Shown one piece after another: positions 9,016-17,654 of a DNA stretch of 64,000 nucleotides. A program made the position numbers and the translations under genes. The stretch is from Candidatus Eisenbacteria bacterium (GTDB lineage Bacteria > Eisenbacteria > RBG-16-71-46): NCBI GenBank assembly GCA_035712145.1, contig DASTBI010000190.1, positions 1 to 64,000 on the forward strand, in the 5' to 3' direction. The notes beneath the pieces were generated by a model. That model was given only the letters and a program-made list of their open reading frames with translations. It was not told the DNA's origin and ran no database searches. Position 1 is the stretch's first letter. Every line of letters starts with the position of its first letter.

Positions 9016-10060
9016 AGGTCCCGATCTCCATCGTGCGCGGGTGCTGGTCACCGGTGGGGCGGGGTTCATCGGCTCGAACTTCGTGCACCATCTCCTGGGC
9101 CGCTATCCGGAATGCCACGTGGTGGTGCTCGACGCCCTGACGTACGCGGGCCGGAGGGAGAACCTCGAAGGGATCCCTTCGGGGTCGCTGACCTTCATTC
9201 ACGGCGACATCAGGGATCCTGACGCAGTCCGCCGGGCCATGAGCGACTGCGACGCGGTGATCAACTTCGCTGCCGAGTCGCACGTCGACCGGTCGATCGA
9301 GGCCCCGGGTGAGTTCATCCAGACCGACGTCTATGGAGTCTTCGTGCTGGCCGAGGAGGCCCGGCGCCAGAAGGCGCGCCGGTTCATCCAGGTGTCGACC
9401 GACGAAGTCTACGGCGAGGTCCTGGAGGGACAGGCGACCGAGGAGTGGCCGCTCAAGCCGCGCAGCCCGTATGCCGCGAGCAAGGCTGGCGGTGACCGGC
9501 TGGCCGACGCCTACTTCTGCACCTATGGGCTGCCGGTGATCGTGACGCGTTGCTCCAACAACTATGGGCCGCGGCAGTATCCGGAGAAGCTGGTGCCGTT
9601 GTTCGTCACCAATGCCATGGACCACGAGCCGCTCCCGGTCTATGGCACCGGACTCAATCGGCGGGATTGGCTACACGTCGAAGACCACTGCCGGGCGCTG
9701 CTCATGCTGCTCGAGGCCCCGAATGTCGAAGGCGAGACCTTCAATATCGGCGGGCAAGCCGAGCTCGACGTGCTGGCGGTCACCGAGGCGATCCTCAAGC
9801 TGCTGGACAGGCCCCGAACCCTGATTCGCCACATCGAGGATCGGCCGGGGCATGACCGGCGCTACGCGGTGGATTCGAGCAAGCTCACCCGAGTCACGGG
9901 CTGGACGCCCGAGATCGACTTCCAGGACGGGATCCAGGAGACCGTGGAGTGGTACAAGTCCAACGAAAGCTGGTGGAGACCGATCAAGGCCGGGGAGTTT
10001 CGAAGCTACTACGAGCGGATGTACGGGCAGCGAAAGACGTTGAAGGAGGTCCGCGCGTGA
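9008..10060 (+). CDS. rfbB: dTDP-glucose 4,6-dehydratase
   Basis: Converts dTDP-glucose to dTDP-4-keto-6-deoxyglucose, precursor of rhamnose and other deoxysugars. The 350-residue protein has GGAGFIGSNFVHHLL for NAD, the VSTDEVYGEV motif with the catalytic Asp-Glu pair, YAASKAG (YxxxK), and RCSNNYGPRQYPEKLVP for substrate. The other rhamnose genes (rmlA, rmlC, rmlD) are not in the window, so the end product is open. Its ATG lies inside the dehydrogenase tail. Its stop overlaps the exporter start by one base, showing a tight three-gene operon. Confidence 0.93.
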   Translation: MAEGPDLHRARVLVTGGAGFIGSNFVHHLLGRYPECHVVVLDALTYAGRRENLEGIPSGSLTFIHGDIRDPDAVRRAMSDCDAVINFAAESHVDRSIEAPGEFIQTDVYGVFVLAEEARRQKARRFIQVSTDEVYGEVLEGQATEEWPLKPRSPYAASKAGGDRLADAYFCTYGLPVIVTRCSNNYGPRQYPEKLVPLFVTNAMDHEPLPVYGTGLNRRDWLHVEDHCRALLMLLEAPNVEGETFNIGGQAELDVLAVTEAILKLLDRPRTLIRHIEDRPGHDRRYAVDSSKLTRVTGWTPEIDFQDGIQETVEWYKSNESWWRPIKAGEFRSYYERMYGQRKTLKEVRA

Positions 10061-11676
10061 TGGGCCGCGCCGTCCTGATCTTGCTGGCGCTCGCCGCCTG
10101 GGCATCGCTCGCCGCGGCGCAGTCGATGCCGCAAGGAACCACGGATGTCCCGGAGGTGGGTAGCCTGGGCCAGGAGGGCCCGCAACTACCGACCACCATC
10201 ATCCGCCCCGTCGAAGATCCGACCAAAGCCCCGCTGCCGGCCCTGTCGGGTCCGGTGGACCCGAAGGTCTATCGAGTGGGTCCCGGCGATCTTCTCCAGA
10301 TCCAGATCTGGGGGCGCACGTCCCGAAACTGGTCCGTCACGGTTGGACCCGAGGGTTACATCCTCGTTCCCGGAGCGGGGAGCATGGCCGTCAGCGGCCG
10401 CACCCTCGCCGAGGTCCGGAACGACGTCGTGAAGAAGCTGAGCCAGAACTACCGCGGTGTCGGAATCGATCTTCGGCTGGCACGTCCTCGCGTCTTCCAG
10501 GTTTACGTCACGGGACAGGTGAGGTCACCAGGGCCGCTCCAGGCGATGGGCTCGCATCGTGTGGCCGACGTCCTCCAGGACGGAGCCTTCCTGGACGACG
10601 CCTCACGGCGACGAATCGAGGTGGTCCACGCCGACGGTACTCGTGAGAACGCTGACCTCGTCGTCTTCACACGCACCGGGAACAGTGAAGCGAATCCGGA
10701 GCTGAGAGACGGCGACGTGATCAACGTGCCCGTCGCGAGCGAGTGGATCTCCGCGCAGGGAGCGTTGGGGCGGCCGGGCAGGTACGAGCTGGGCCTCGCC
10801 GACAGCCTGCTCACCCTGTTCCACCTCGCCGGAGAACCGATTCCATCCGCGGTGATCGACAAGGTTCTCTTCATCCGATGGCAGGATCCGACCCGCGCGG
10901 AGTCGTTGTGGGTCCGCCTCGACGATGTGTACGACCGGCGCATGAATCCGGCGCTTCGGGACGGTGATCGACTCTACGTCTATTACATCCCTCAGTATCA
11001 CCTCCAGCACGAGGTGGTCATCCAGGGAGAGGTTTCCCGCCCAGGCACGTATCCGATCGCGGAAGGCAAGCATCGGCTGACCGATCTGGTCCGAGCCGCC
11101 GAGGGCTTCCTTCCGACGGCGGATCTCACGTCGATCCGTGTCCATCGTAGGAATTCGAGCACCGGTGAAAAGGACCCGGAGCTCGACCGGCTCCTCCAGC
11201 TCCCGCGATCGGAGCTCACCGACTCCGAGTACGACAAGCTGAGCACCAAGTTGGCGGGAATGCGCGAGGACTATCGGGTCGACTGGACCCGGCTCAATGC
11301 CAACTCCGATCAGCAGGATCTCCTGCTCCGAGACGGCGATATCGTCCGTGTCGAGCGCCTGGTCTCGTCGATCCGTATCGACGGCGAGGTGAAGAGGCCG
11401 GGCATCCTGAGCTTTCGCCCAGGGCTCAAGGTCAATGATTACGTGAAGCAGGCGGGAGGACTGACCGATAGGGCTTGGGGCGGGAACATCCGGGTCACGC
11501 GGGCGGTGACAGGTCAAACCCTTCCTGCGCGGAACGTTCAGGTCCTAGACCCCGGGGATTTCGTATGGGTCCCGGAAAAGCCCGACAGGGGCTTCTGGGA
11601 TTATGCGACCCCGATTCTGGTCGCCCTGGCCCAGGTCGCCACGGTGGTGATTGCGGTCGATAGCCTTAACGAGTAG
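10060..11676 (+). CDS. Polysaccharide export protein, Wza-like with SLBB domains
   Basis: A predicted outer-membrane polysaccharide exporter of 538 residues. A signal peptide (about 1-20, VLILLALAAWASLAAAQ) precedes the poly_export domain starting near YRVGPGDLLQIQIWG. Four SLBB-like repeats follow, each marked by a G-x2-3-x-PG turn: TGQVRSPG, QGALGRPG, QGEVSRPG and DGEVKRPG. A hydrophobic helix (PILVALAQVATVVIAV) closes the protein, like the helix that forms the Wza pore. There is no lipobox cysteine. The ATG at 10060 follows AAGGAGGT by 9 bases and overlaps the rfbB stop. No Wzc-type kinase is present in the window. Confidence 0.88.
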   Translation: MGRAVLILLALAAWASLAAAQSMPQGTTDVPEVGSLGQEGPQLPTTIIRPVEDPTKAPLPALSGPVDPKVYRVGPGDLLQIQIWGRTSRNWSVTVGPEGYILVPGAGSMAVSGRTLAEVRNDVVKKLSQNYRGVGIDLRLARPRVFQVYVTGQVRSPGPLQAMGSHRVADVLQDGAFLDDASRRRIEVVHADGTRENADLVVFTRTGNSEANPELRDGDVINVPVASEWISAQGALGRPGRYELGLADSLLTLFHLAGEPIPSAVIDKVLFIRWQDPTRAESLWVRLDDVYDRRMNPALRDGDRLYVYYIPQYHLQHEVVIQGEVSRPGTYPIAEGKHRLTDLVRAAEGFLPTADLTSIRVHRRNSSTGEKDPELDRLLQLPRSELTDSEYDKLSTKLAGMREDYRVDWTRLNANSDQQDLLLRDGDIVRVERLVSSIRIDGEVKRPGILSFRPGLKVNDYVKQAGGLTDRAWGGNIRVTRAVTGQTLPARNVQVLDPGDFVWVPEKPDRGFWDYATPILVALAQVATVVIAVDSLNE

Positions 11677-11946
11677 ATCCGCCGTGCTGGAATGGTTTCT
11701 GCGACAGAGAAGTGTAAATCCCCTTAAGGGATTGAACGATTGTCCCTTTAGGCCACAAAATGGGTGAAATCACACATACGAGCACCCAGTTCTAGACAAA
11801 ACCTTGACTTTGCAGGGCTTAGTCATCTAGACTCCTGATCCCTTGATGGAGCGTGACCGCCTGCCACGAGCTTGTGTAGGCCAGACATCTTGCTCCACAT
11901 CCTGTCCGAGGAGTCCCCGTATCTCCCAGCTTGAAGAGGTCAGCTC
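11677..11946. other. 270-base AT-richer intergenic region
   Basis: This gap is clearly less GC-rich than its surroundings. It holds a small inverted repeat (AATCCC/GGGATT arms near 11717-11733), a partial echo of the same sequence near 11750, and a promoter at 11804-11833. No small ORF with a supported start was found. It marks the end of the ugd-rfbB-exporter operon. Confidence 0.45.
11804..11833 (+). promoter_or_regulatory. Promoter for the epimerase-WecA gene pair
   Basis: TTGACT at 11804-11809 and TAGACT at 11828-11833 are separated by 18 bp. The predicted transcript would have a leader of about 107 bases before the epimerase ATG, long enough for regulation. The -10 hexamer is identical to that of the promoter at 7578. 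Confidence 0.6.
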
Positions 11947-12945
11947 ATGAGAGTGCTCGTCACGGGTGGCGCCGGCTTTATTGGTTCGCATGTCTCGGAA
12001 GCGCTTCTTGAACGCGGCGACGAAGTCTGGGCACTGGATGATCTTTCCACCGGTCGAATCGAGAACCTGAAGACCTTCGAGCGGAACTCCCGCTTCCGCT
12101 TTCTCGAGGAAGACGTCACCAACTCGGCCTTGGTTGCGGGTTTGGTGGCTCAGTGTGACCGGGTCTACCATCTTGCGGCCGCTGTTGGCGTCAAGTACGT
12201 GCTCGAGAACCCTCTTCGCTCACTGATCACGAACATCCGTGGGTCGGAGGTCGTCCTTGAAGCCTGTGCTGCCCATCAGCGCCGGGTCATCCTGTTCTCC
12301 AGCAGCGAAGTGTATGGCAAAGGCATTTCGGTTCCGTTCTCCGAGGATGACGATCGCGTGCTGGGACCGACCCATAAGCTTCGATGGTCCTACGCGTGTG
12401 GCAAGGCCGTCGACGAATGCCTGGCCCAGGCCTACTGGCAGCAGCAGCAGCTTCCGGTGACCGTCGTCCGATGTTTCAACACCTGCGGGCCCCGTCAGAC
12501 CGGGGCTTACGGCATGGTCATCCCCAACATGGTGATGCGTGCTCTGCGCGGGGAGCCGATCCTGGTATACGGGGACGGGCAGCAATCCCGATGCTTCTCC
12601 GCCGTTCACGACGTCGTTCGCGGCGTCATGATGCTCGCCGATAGCCCGAAGACCATCGGCGAGATTTTCAATATCGGCACGGATGAAGAGATCACGGTCC
12701 TCGGGCTCGCCGAGCGCATCCGGCAGCTGTGCGGCAGCGATTCCCCGATCGAATTTGTCGAGTACGAGCAAATCTACGGCCGGTCGTTCGAAGACATGCG
12801 CCGTCGGGTTCCCGACCTCCGCAAGATCCACCGCGTGGTGGGTTACAGGCCAGGGATCAGCCTCGACTGCCTGCTCGAGATGACCATCCGGGATATGTGC
12901 GAGCGCCTGGGAAGGCCGGTGCCTTCGGGAATGGCCACCGCCTAA
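11947..12945 (+). CDS. NAD-dependent sugar nucleotide epimerase/dehydratase
   Basis: A 332-residue extended SDR of the UDP-glucose 4-epimerase/UDP-glucuronate decarboxylase group. The NAD-binding GGAGFIGSHVSEALL, the SSSEVYGKG segment, a YACGK active site (YxxxK) and RCFNTCGPRQTGAYGMVIPN are present. The last motif fits enzymes acting on UDP-linked sugars. Because UDP-glucose dehydrogenase is encoded upstream, UDP-glucuronate or UDP-galacturonate chemistry is a reasonable guess, but substrate is not decidable here. It starts a new transcript behind its own promoter and precedes the WecA-like gene by 41 bases. Confidence 0.85.
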   Translation: MRVLVTGGAGFIGSHVSEALLERGDEVWALDDLSTGRIENLKTFERNSRFRFLEEDVTNSALVAGLVAQCDRVYHLAAAVGVKYVLENPLRSLITNIRGSEVVLEACAAHQRRVILFSSSEVYGKGISVPFSEDDDRVLGPTHKLRWSYACGKAVDECLAQAYWQQQQLPVTVVRCFNTCGPRQTGAYGMVIPNMVMRALRGEPILVYGDGQQSRCFSAVHDVVRGVMMLADSPKTIGEIFNIGTDEEITVLGLAERIRQLCGSDSPIEFVEYEQIYGRSFEDMRRRVPDLRKIHRVVGYRPGISLDCLLEMTIRDMCERLGRPVPSGMATA

Positions 12946-12954
12946 ACATGCATT

Positions 12955-12970
12955 TCCGGGTGAACCCGGA
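12955..12970 (+). other. Small intergenic hairpin
   Basis: Six-base arms TCCGGG and CCCGGA close a TGAA tetraloop between the epimerase stop and the WecA-like start. No T-run follows, so it is more likely an mRNA-processing or stabilising stem than a terminator. Confidence 0.3.
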
Positions 12971-12986
12971 CGACATCTAATCCCCC

Positions 12987-13991
12987 ATGGCTCTCCTCGC
13001 GGCCTTTGCCCTGGCCCTCGTCCTGTCTTTGCTGCTCACGCCGCTGGGAGTGCGTCTGGCTTGGGTCTCGGGTTATCTCGACCATCCCGAGGCGCGCAAG
13101 CTCCACACCTCGGCGACCGCCCTGCTGGGCGGCACCGTCGTGTTCGTGTCGGCGCTGCTGTCGTGGCTGATATCGCTCGGCGGCACGTCGACACCGGCTC
13201 GGGACGTTCTGTGCGTTCTCGGCGGGGCCGCGGTCATTCTCGTGGTCGGGCTCTGGGACGATCGTTTCGGGCTCGGGGTTCAGATCAAGCTCCTCGGTCA
13301 GTTCAGCGCTTCGGCGCTCCTGCTGGCGTCCGGGCTCGTCCCCGACCTGGGACTGGGGCCGGTGCTGAACGTCTCCCTCACGCTGTTGGCGCTGGTCGCT
13401 CTCATGAACGCGGTCAACTTCCTGGACAACATGAACGGAATGGTCGCCGGCTACGCGGCCATCGCGCTGGTGGGGTTCGCCTGGGGATCCATCCTGAGAG
13501 GCGCGTTCGGCGTGGCGACCGCCCAGCTCGCCCTCGCGGGCGCCTGCGCGGGCTTCCTCCGATACAACTTCCCCCAGGCGCGAATCTTTCTGGGGGACGC
13601 AGGGAGTTTGTTTCTGGGCTATAGTCTCGGCGCTTCGGCCGTGATGGCCTACGTCGGAATCCCCAGTGGCTGGGGACTCGCAGCGCCTTTCCTGGCGCTC
13701 GCGTACCCGATGTTCGACATCATCTTCGTGGTGGTCAACCGCCTGCGCGAAGGCCGACCGATCTCCCAGGGCGGGAAAGACCACAGCAACCACCGACTCG
13801 CGAGAATCATTCAATGTCAGAAGCGAACCGTGATCCTGACCTGGCTCGTTGGGGCCGCCCTCTCCGCAAGCGCGCTCGTGGTCCAAAGCCTCAACTCGGC
13901 CCTTCCGACGCTCCTGCTGTCGGGCCTGTGGGCGATGTTCTTCCTGATGGCGGGGCTGCGACTATCATCCGTGGAACACCGGAGCCCCTGA
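12987..13991 (+). CDS. WecA/MraY-family phospho-sugar transferase
   Basis: A polytopic membrane enzyme (334 residues, about ten hydrophobic helices) that moves a HexNAc-1-phosphate from a UDP-sugar to undecaprenyl phosphate, the first committed step of glycan assembly. The WDDRFGL motif near residue 90 carries the paired aspartates, NFLDNMNGM near 145 the catalytic aspartate, FLGDAGSLFLGY a further conserved loop, and GGKDHSNHRLAR the family histidine motif. The placement in a polysaccharide locus favours a WecA/TagO role over peptidoglycan synthesis. Its end abuts the khpA-rimM-trmD group. A second, unrelated initiating enzyme is at 24377. Confidence 0.88.
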   Translation: MALLAAFALALVLSLLLTPLGVRLAWVSGYLDHPEARKLHTSATALLGGTVVFVSALLSWLISLGGTSTPARDVLCVLGGAAVILVVGLWDDRFGLGVQIKLLGQFSASALLLASGLVPDLGLGPVLNVSLTLLALVALMNAVNFLDNMNGMVAGYAAIALVGFAWGSILRGAFGVATAQLALAGACAGFLRYNFPQARIFLGDAGSLFLGYSLGASAVMAYVGIPSGWGLAAPFLALAYPMFDIIFVVVNRLREGRPISQGGKDHSNHRLARIIQCQKRTVILTWLVGAALSASALVVQSLNSALPTLLLSGLWAMFFLMAGLRLSSVEHRSP

Positions 13992-14044
13992 CCGCCGCAC
14001 CGGCACCGGCACCGGCGCCCAGCCGAGACCCCGACGAATCCGAC

Positions 14045-14281
14045 TTGTTCCTCCGCGACCTCGTGGTGCACATGGCGCGAGGGATCGTCGACCATCCCGA
14101 CGACGTGAGCGTCGAGATCCTGCGCGCCGGCGAGGAGCCGGAGTTCGAGCTGCACGTCAACCCGGACGACCTCGGACACGTCATCGGCAAGCAGGGACGC
14201 ACCGCTCGCTCGCTTCGCCTCACCTTGGGAGCCGCGGCCGCACGGCGCGGGCGGGACGCAGGGCTGGAAATCGCTGACTGA
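14045..14281 (+). CDS. khpA: KH-domain RNA-binding protein KhpA
   Basis: A single KH domain, about 78 residues, with the expected LRDLVVHMARGIVDHPDDV start and the RNA-contacting GKQGRTARSLR loop. KhpA binds RNA, often with KhpB, and affects translation and cell elongation in several bacteria. Start choice is difficult. The frame is open back to an ATG at 13814, but that part overlaps the convincing membrane coding of the WecA-like gene. The TTG at 14045 gives the family length, and a CTG at 13988 overlapping the previous stop would give 97 residues with a Pro/Ala-rich lead. It sits before rimM and trmD as in many bacteria, though rpsP is missing in front. Confidence 0.8.
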   Translation: MFLRDLVVHMARGIVDHPDDVSVEILRAGEEPEFELHVNPDDLGHVIGKQGRTARSLRLTLGAAAARRGRDAGLEIAD

Positions 14282-14315
14282 AAGCGGTCGTTGGCCTCTC
14301 TGGGAAACCTAGCCC

Positions 14316-14825
14316 ATGACCAAGGACCTGGTCCGTATCGGGCAGTTGGGGCGGGCCCATGGCGTCCACGGAGAGATCGCTCTCGATGGGACGTCGCTGA
14401 CGGCCGAGGAGCTCGAGCAGGTGAAGACCTTCACCTGGACCAAGGCCGGCGTCCGCCGCACGCTCGTCCTTCTGGGGGCCCGGCCGACTCAGGGACGAGT
14501 CCTCGTCCACTTCGCCGGAGTCACCGACCGTGACCGCGCCGCCGAGCTGACGCTCGGCGCGCTGCTGATCGAGCGCTCGAAACTACCGGCCACGGGGCCC
14601 GGGGAGGCCTACACCTTCGAGCTGGTCGGCATGCGCGTCGAGGACACGACGGGCCGTGCGCTCGGGGAGATCACCGACGTCATGCGTACCGGAGCCCATC
14701 CGATATGGGTGGTGCGCGGCGAGCGGGAGCTGCTGATTCCGGCCGCGGAGCCGATCATCCAGAACGTCGACCTCGAAGCCCGCGTGATCACGGTCATCCT
14801 TCCGCCAGGCCTCGAAGACCTGTGA
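14316..14825 (+). CDS. rimM: Ribosome maturation factor RimM
   Basis: A 169-residue RimM that helps assemble the head of the 30S subunit near S19. The N-terminal domain begins VRIGQLGRAHGVHGEI, the family signature. The C-terminal PRC-barrel includes LVGMRVEDTTGRALGEI and HPIWVVRG, ending in the usual LIPAAEPIIQNVDLEAR stretch. Its stop overlaps the GTG start of trmD as GTGA, so the two are translationally coupled. Confidence 0.95.
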   Translation: MTKDLVRIGQLGRAHGVHGEIALDGTSLTAEELEQVKTFTWTKAGVRRTLVLLGARPTQGRVLVHFAGVTDRDRAAELTLGALLIERSKLPATGPGEAYTFELVGMRVEDTTGRALGEITDVMRTGAHPIWVVRGERELLIPAAEPIIQNVDLEARVITVILPPGLEDL

Positions 14826-15580
14826 AGATCTCGATCCTCACCATCTTTCCCGACTTCTTCGGGCCCGCTCTCGAAGAAGGCATGATCCGGGCGGCCCGGG
14901 AGAAGGGACGCCTGGAAGTGGACGTCGTCGGGCTCCGTGACTTCACCGACGACACGCATCGCACCACCGACGATTACCCCTTCGGCGGCGGCCCGGGAAT
15001 GATCATGAAAGTCGAGCCCCTCGACCGGGCGCTGCGGGAGATGAGCCTCGGTGAGCGAGGGAAGCGAGGCCCGGAGACCCGGGTCGTTCTCCTGTCTCCC
15101 CAGGGCCGTCCCTTCGCGCAGAGCGTGGCGCTCGAGTACGCGCGGCTCGAGCGGCTGGTCCTCGTGTGTGGCCGCTACAAGGGAGTCGACGAGCGCGTCT
15201 TCGATCATCTGGCAGACGAGGAGCTGTCGATCGGGGACTTCGTGCTCTCGGGCGGTGAGCCGGCCGCGTTGTGCGTGGTGGATGCGGTGGCGCGGCTGCT
15301 CCCCGACGTGGTGGGCGCCTTCGACTCGGTGGAGAGTGACTCGTTCCACTCGGGACTGCTCGACGCGGCCTACTACACCCGCCCCGCCGACTACCGGGGC
15401 TGGAAGGTCCCCGACGTGCTGCTGTCGGGGAACCACGCCGCCATCGCCCGTCACCGCCGCCGGGAATCGCTGCGGCGAACCTTCGAGCGGCGGCCCGATT
15501 TGCTCGAGAGTGCCACGCTCACCGAGGAGGATCGCCGCTTCCTGGCCGAGCTCGAGCGCGAGCGGCGCGACCGGTCGTGA
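14822..15580 (+). CDS. trmD: tRNA (guanine-37-N1)-methyltransferase
   Basis: Methylates G37 next to the anticodon with S-adenosylmethionine and prevents frameshifting. The 252-residue protein has the SPOUT trefoil-knot motifs VCGRYKGVDERV and SIGDFVLSGGEPA, and the N-terminal ILTIFPDFFGP plus DDYPFGGGPGMIMK typical of TrmD. The GTG at 14822 overlaps the rimM stop. The same frame continues upstream, but TrmD proteins begin here. Unusually, the next gene is not rplS but an O-antigen ligase whose GTG overlaps the trmD stop. Confidence 0.95.
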   Translation: MKISILTIFPDFFGPALEEGMIRAAREKGRLEVDVVGLRDFTDDTHRTTDDYPFGGGPGMIMKVEPLDRALREMSLGERGKRGPETRVVLLSPQGRPFAQSVALEYARLERLVLVCGRYKGVDERVFDHLADEELSIGDFVLSGGEPAALCVVDAVARLLPDVVGAFDSVESDSFHSGLLDAAYYTRPADYRGWKVPDVLLSGNHAAIARHRRRESLRRTFERRPDLLESATLTEEDRRFLAELERERRDRS

Positions 15581-16788
15581 ACCACCGAGTGGATGCCGCG
15601 GAGGAGACCACGACGCTCGGCCGCGTGGCCGCCGCTTCCTTCCTGCTGTTCGTGGCCTGCCTTCCCTGGTCGATCGCGACCATGTCGATCGGCGCCGGCA
15701 TCTGCGCCACCTTGAGCGTGGCCGCTTGGGTCGTCGAGCGGAAGCCATGGCCGCCGTGGGGAAGGACTCCGGTGGATCGAGCGGCGCTGATGTGGCTCCT
15801 GGCGCTTTCGATCGCGGCGGTCTTCGCCATCGATCGGGCCGGCAGTCTTCCGCGCCTCACCAAGGGACTGATGCCCGCGCTGGTCGGGCTCGCGGCGTAC
15901 CACGCGGCGGACCGTGCGCGCGGACGCCGGGCCCTCGCCGTCTATCTCGGCATGGCGACGCTGGTGGCGCTGATCGGCTTCGCGGTATGGGTGGCGCAGG
16001 GGCACACGTTCTCGGCCCGCGCACGTGGATTCTCGGGGCACTACATGACCTTCGCGGGGCAGCTCCTGCTCGAGATCCCGCTCGCTCTCGGCATCGCGCT
16101 CACCGCCCGCGAGCCGCGCTGGCGCCTGCTGGCCGGGCTGGCCGCGGGGCTGTCGCTCGCGGCACTCGCGGTCACCTTCACGCGCAGCGCGTGGGTCGGC
16201 GTGCTCGTGTCGTCGGGCGCGCTGCTCGCGGCACGGATGCCTTGGGGACTGGCGGGGCTTGCGGCCGCGGCGGCGGCGGCTTGGTTCTTCGCGCCCGGAG
16301 CGTGGCACGCGCGCCTTCACAGCATCGCGGATCCGGACAATCCATGGAATCGCGAGCGGGTGATCATGTGGCACGCCGGCTGGCAGATGTTCCTCGACCG
16401 TCCGATCACCGGCGTCGGGCTTCAGGATTTGAAGCCGCTCTACCTGGCCTATCGCACGGCGGGCTCGACCGAGGTGGTGGGCCATCTGCACAACGTCTAT
16501 GTCCAGATCGCGGCGACGATGGGCATCGTCGGCCTGGCCGCCTTCGCGTGGCTCTACGGCGCGCTGCTGCGCGCCGCCTCGGCCGGCATCGGCTTCGGCC
16601 GGGCGCAGCGCCAGCGTTGGCGCGACGAAGGACTCGCGGCCGGGGTGAGGCTGGGGGTGACCGCCGCGCTGCTCGGGTTCCTGGTCGCGGGCCTCTTCGA
16701 ATGGAACTTCGGCGACGAGGAGCTGCTGTATCCGCTCTACACGCTGGTCGGCATTGCCTGGGCGTCGCGACGATGGGAACAGCCGTGA
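15577..16788 (+). CDS. O-antigen ligase/polymerase family membrane protein
   Basis: A 403-residue membrane protein of the WaaL/Wzy (Wzy_C) superfamily, about ten hydrophobic helices. Family members join or polymerise undecaprenyl-linked glycans on the periplasmic side. The large loop after the middle helices contains RERVIMWHAGWQMFLDRPIT, GVGL and then HLHNVYVQIAATMGI, the conserved Wzy_C pattern with the key histidine. Whether it acts as ligase or polymerase cannot be told. The GTG start overlaps the trmD stop (GTGA) and its own stop overlaps the next GTG, so it is embedded in one coupled operon. Confidence 0.85.
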   Translation: MNHRVDAAEETTTLGRVAAASFLLFVACLPWSIATMSIGAGICATLSVAAWVVERKPWPPWGRTPVDRAALMWLLALSIAAVFAIDRAGSLPRLTKGLMPALVGLAAYHAADRARGRRALAVYLGMATLVALIGFAVWVAQGHTFSARARGFSGHYMTFAGQLLLEIPLALGIALTAREPRWRLLAGLAAGLSLAALAVTFTRSAWVGVLVSSGALLAARMPWGLAGLAAAAAAAWFFAPGAWHARLHSIADPDNPWNRERVIMWHAGWQMFLDRPITGVGLQDLKPLYLAYRTAGSTEVVGHLHNVYVQIAATMGIVGLAAFAWLYGALLRAASAGIGFGRAQRQRWRDEGLAAGVRLGVTAALLGFLVAGLFEWNFGDEELLYPLYTLVGIAWASRRWEQP

Positions 16789-17654
16789 GCCTCGACGTTC
16801 CGCTGGCGCGTCTCACGCGGCGCGTGCCTCGATTTCGTGGCTGGCACCGGCTGCTCGAGCCGCTGCGCCGCCACTATGCCAGGGTCTATCGCGACCGGCC
16901 GGACCGATGGATCGTGATCGACGACTTCCAGGGGGACCTGAGGATCGGCGTGGACCGCTCCGCCTACATCGGCAGCGCGATCTACTGGCGCGGCATCCAC
17001 TCGTACGCGGAAGCGTGCCTGATTCGGCGGCACTTGCCGGCCGAAGGCGTGTTCCTCGACGTGGGCGCCAACCAGGGAGAGCTCACGCTCATCGCCGCGC
17101 GTCATGCCCGCAGGGGACGCGTGGTGGCGTTCGAGCCGGTGCCGCGCTGGTTCGCGGCGCTCGAAGAGAACCTCCGTCGCAATGGCCTGGACCACGTCGT
17201 CGCGGTCAACCGCGCCCTGTCCGACCAGGAAACCGAAGTCGAGATGTTCACGTCCAGCGACGCGGGCGCTCAGGGCGCCAACGAGGGACTGTCTTCGTTT
17301 CATCGCAGGGAGCTACGGGACGTTTCCGTCGGCCGCGTCCGAGCTCTGCCTCTCGATCTCTACGTGGAGCGGGAGGGGCTGAGCCGTGTCGACCTGATCA
17401 AAATCGACGTGGAGGGCGCCGAGCGCGCCGTCCTCCAGGGCGCCAGGCGGACACTCGAGCGCTTTCGCCCCAGCCTGATCCTGGAGTGGAACGAGCCCGC
17501 CGAGACCCCGGGCGCACCCAGCCTGCGTCGCGACCTCCGCGATGGAGGCTATACGCTGTCCGCCGTGGATCCTTTCGGGCGGGTCACGTCCATTCCGGAC
17601 GACGCGCCGGTGACCTCGGCGACCGTCTTCGCCCAGCATGAGAGCCGCGTCTAA
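16785..17654 (+). CDS. FkbM-family methyltransferase
   Basis: A 289-residue SAM-dependent methyltransferase of the FkbM family. The SAM-binding FLDVGANQGELTLIAA lies near residue 90, VVAFEPVPRWF follows as the acidic-loop motif, and DLIKIDVEGAERAVLQGA is the characteristic C-terminal block. FkbM-like enzymes methylate hydroxyl groups on sugars or secondary metabolites. Here O-methylation of the polysaccharide is likely by context. The GTG at 16785 overlaps the upstream stop; an ATG at 16773 in the same frame is an alternative. The end overlaps the flippase by 17 bases. Confidence 0.87.
   Translation: MSLDVPLARLTRRVPRFRGWHRLLEPLRRHYARVYRDRPDRWIVIDDFQGDLRIGVDRSAYIGSAIYWRGIHSYAEACLIRRHLPAEGVFLDVGANQGELTLIAARHARRGRVVAFEPVPRWFAALEENLRRNGLDHVVAVNRALSDQETEVEMFTSSDAGAQGANEGLSSFHRRELRDVSVGRVRALPLDLYVEREGLSRVDLIKIDVEGAERAVLQGARRTLERFRPSLILEWNEPAETPGAPSLRRDLRDGGYTLSAVDPFGRVTSIPDDAPVTSATVFAQHESRV

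Noticed and set aside
7600-9069. Long minus-strand reading frame over the UDP-glucose dehydrogenase gene
   Set aside because: Composition is that of an antisense shadow of GC-rich coding, with no domain or start signal; the plus-strand gene has all family motifs.
13814-14044. Longer KhpA start at ATG 13814 or a real overlapping gene
   Set aside because: This part overlaps the conserved C-terminal membrane helices of the WecA-like protein and has no similarity to KhpA.
15051-16784. Extended open frame before the FkbM methyltransferase
   Set aside because: It runs out of frame through trmD and the O-antigen ligase gene; Arg-rich shadow text only.
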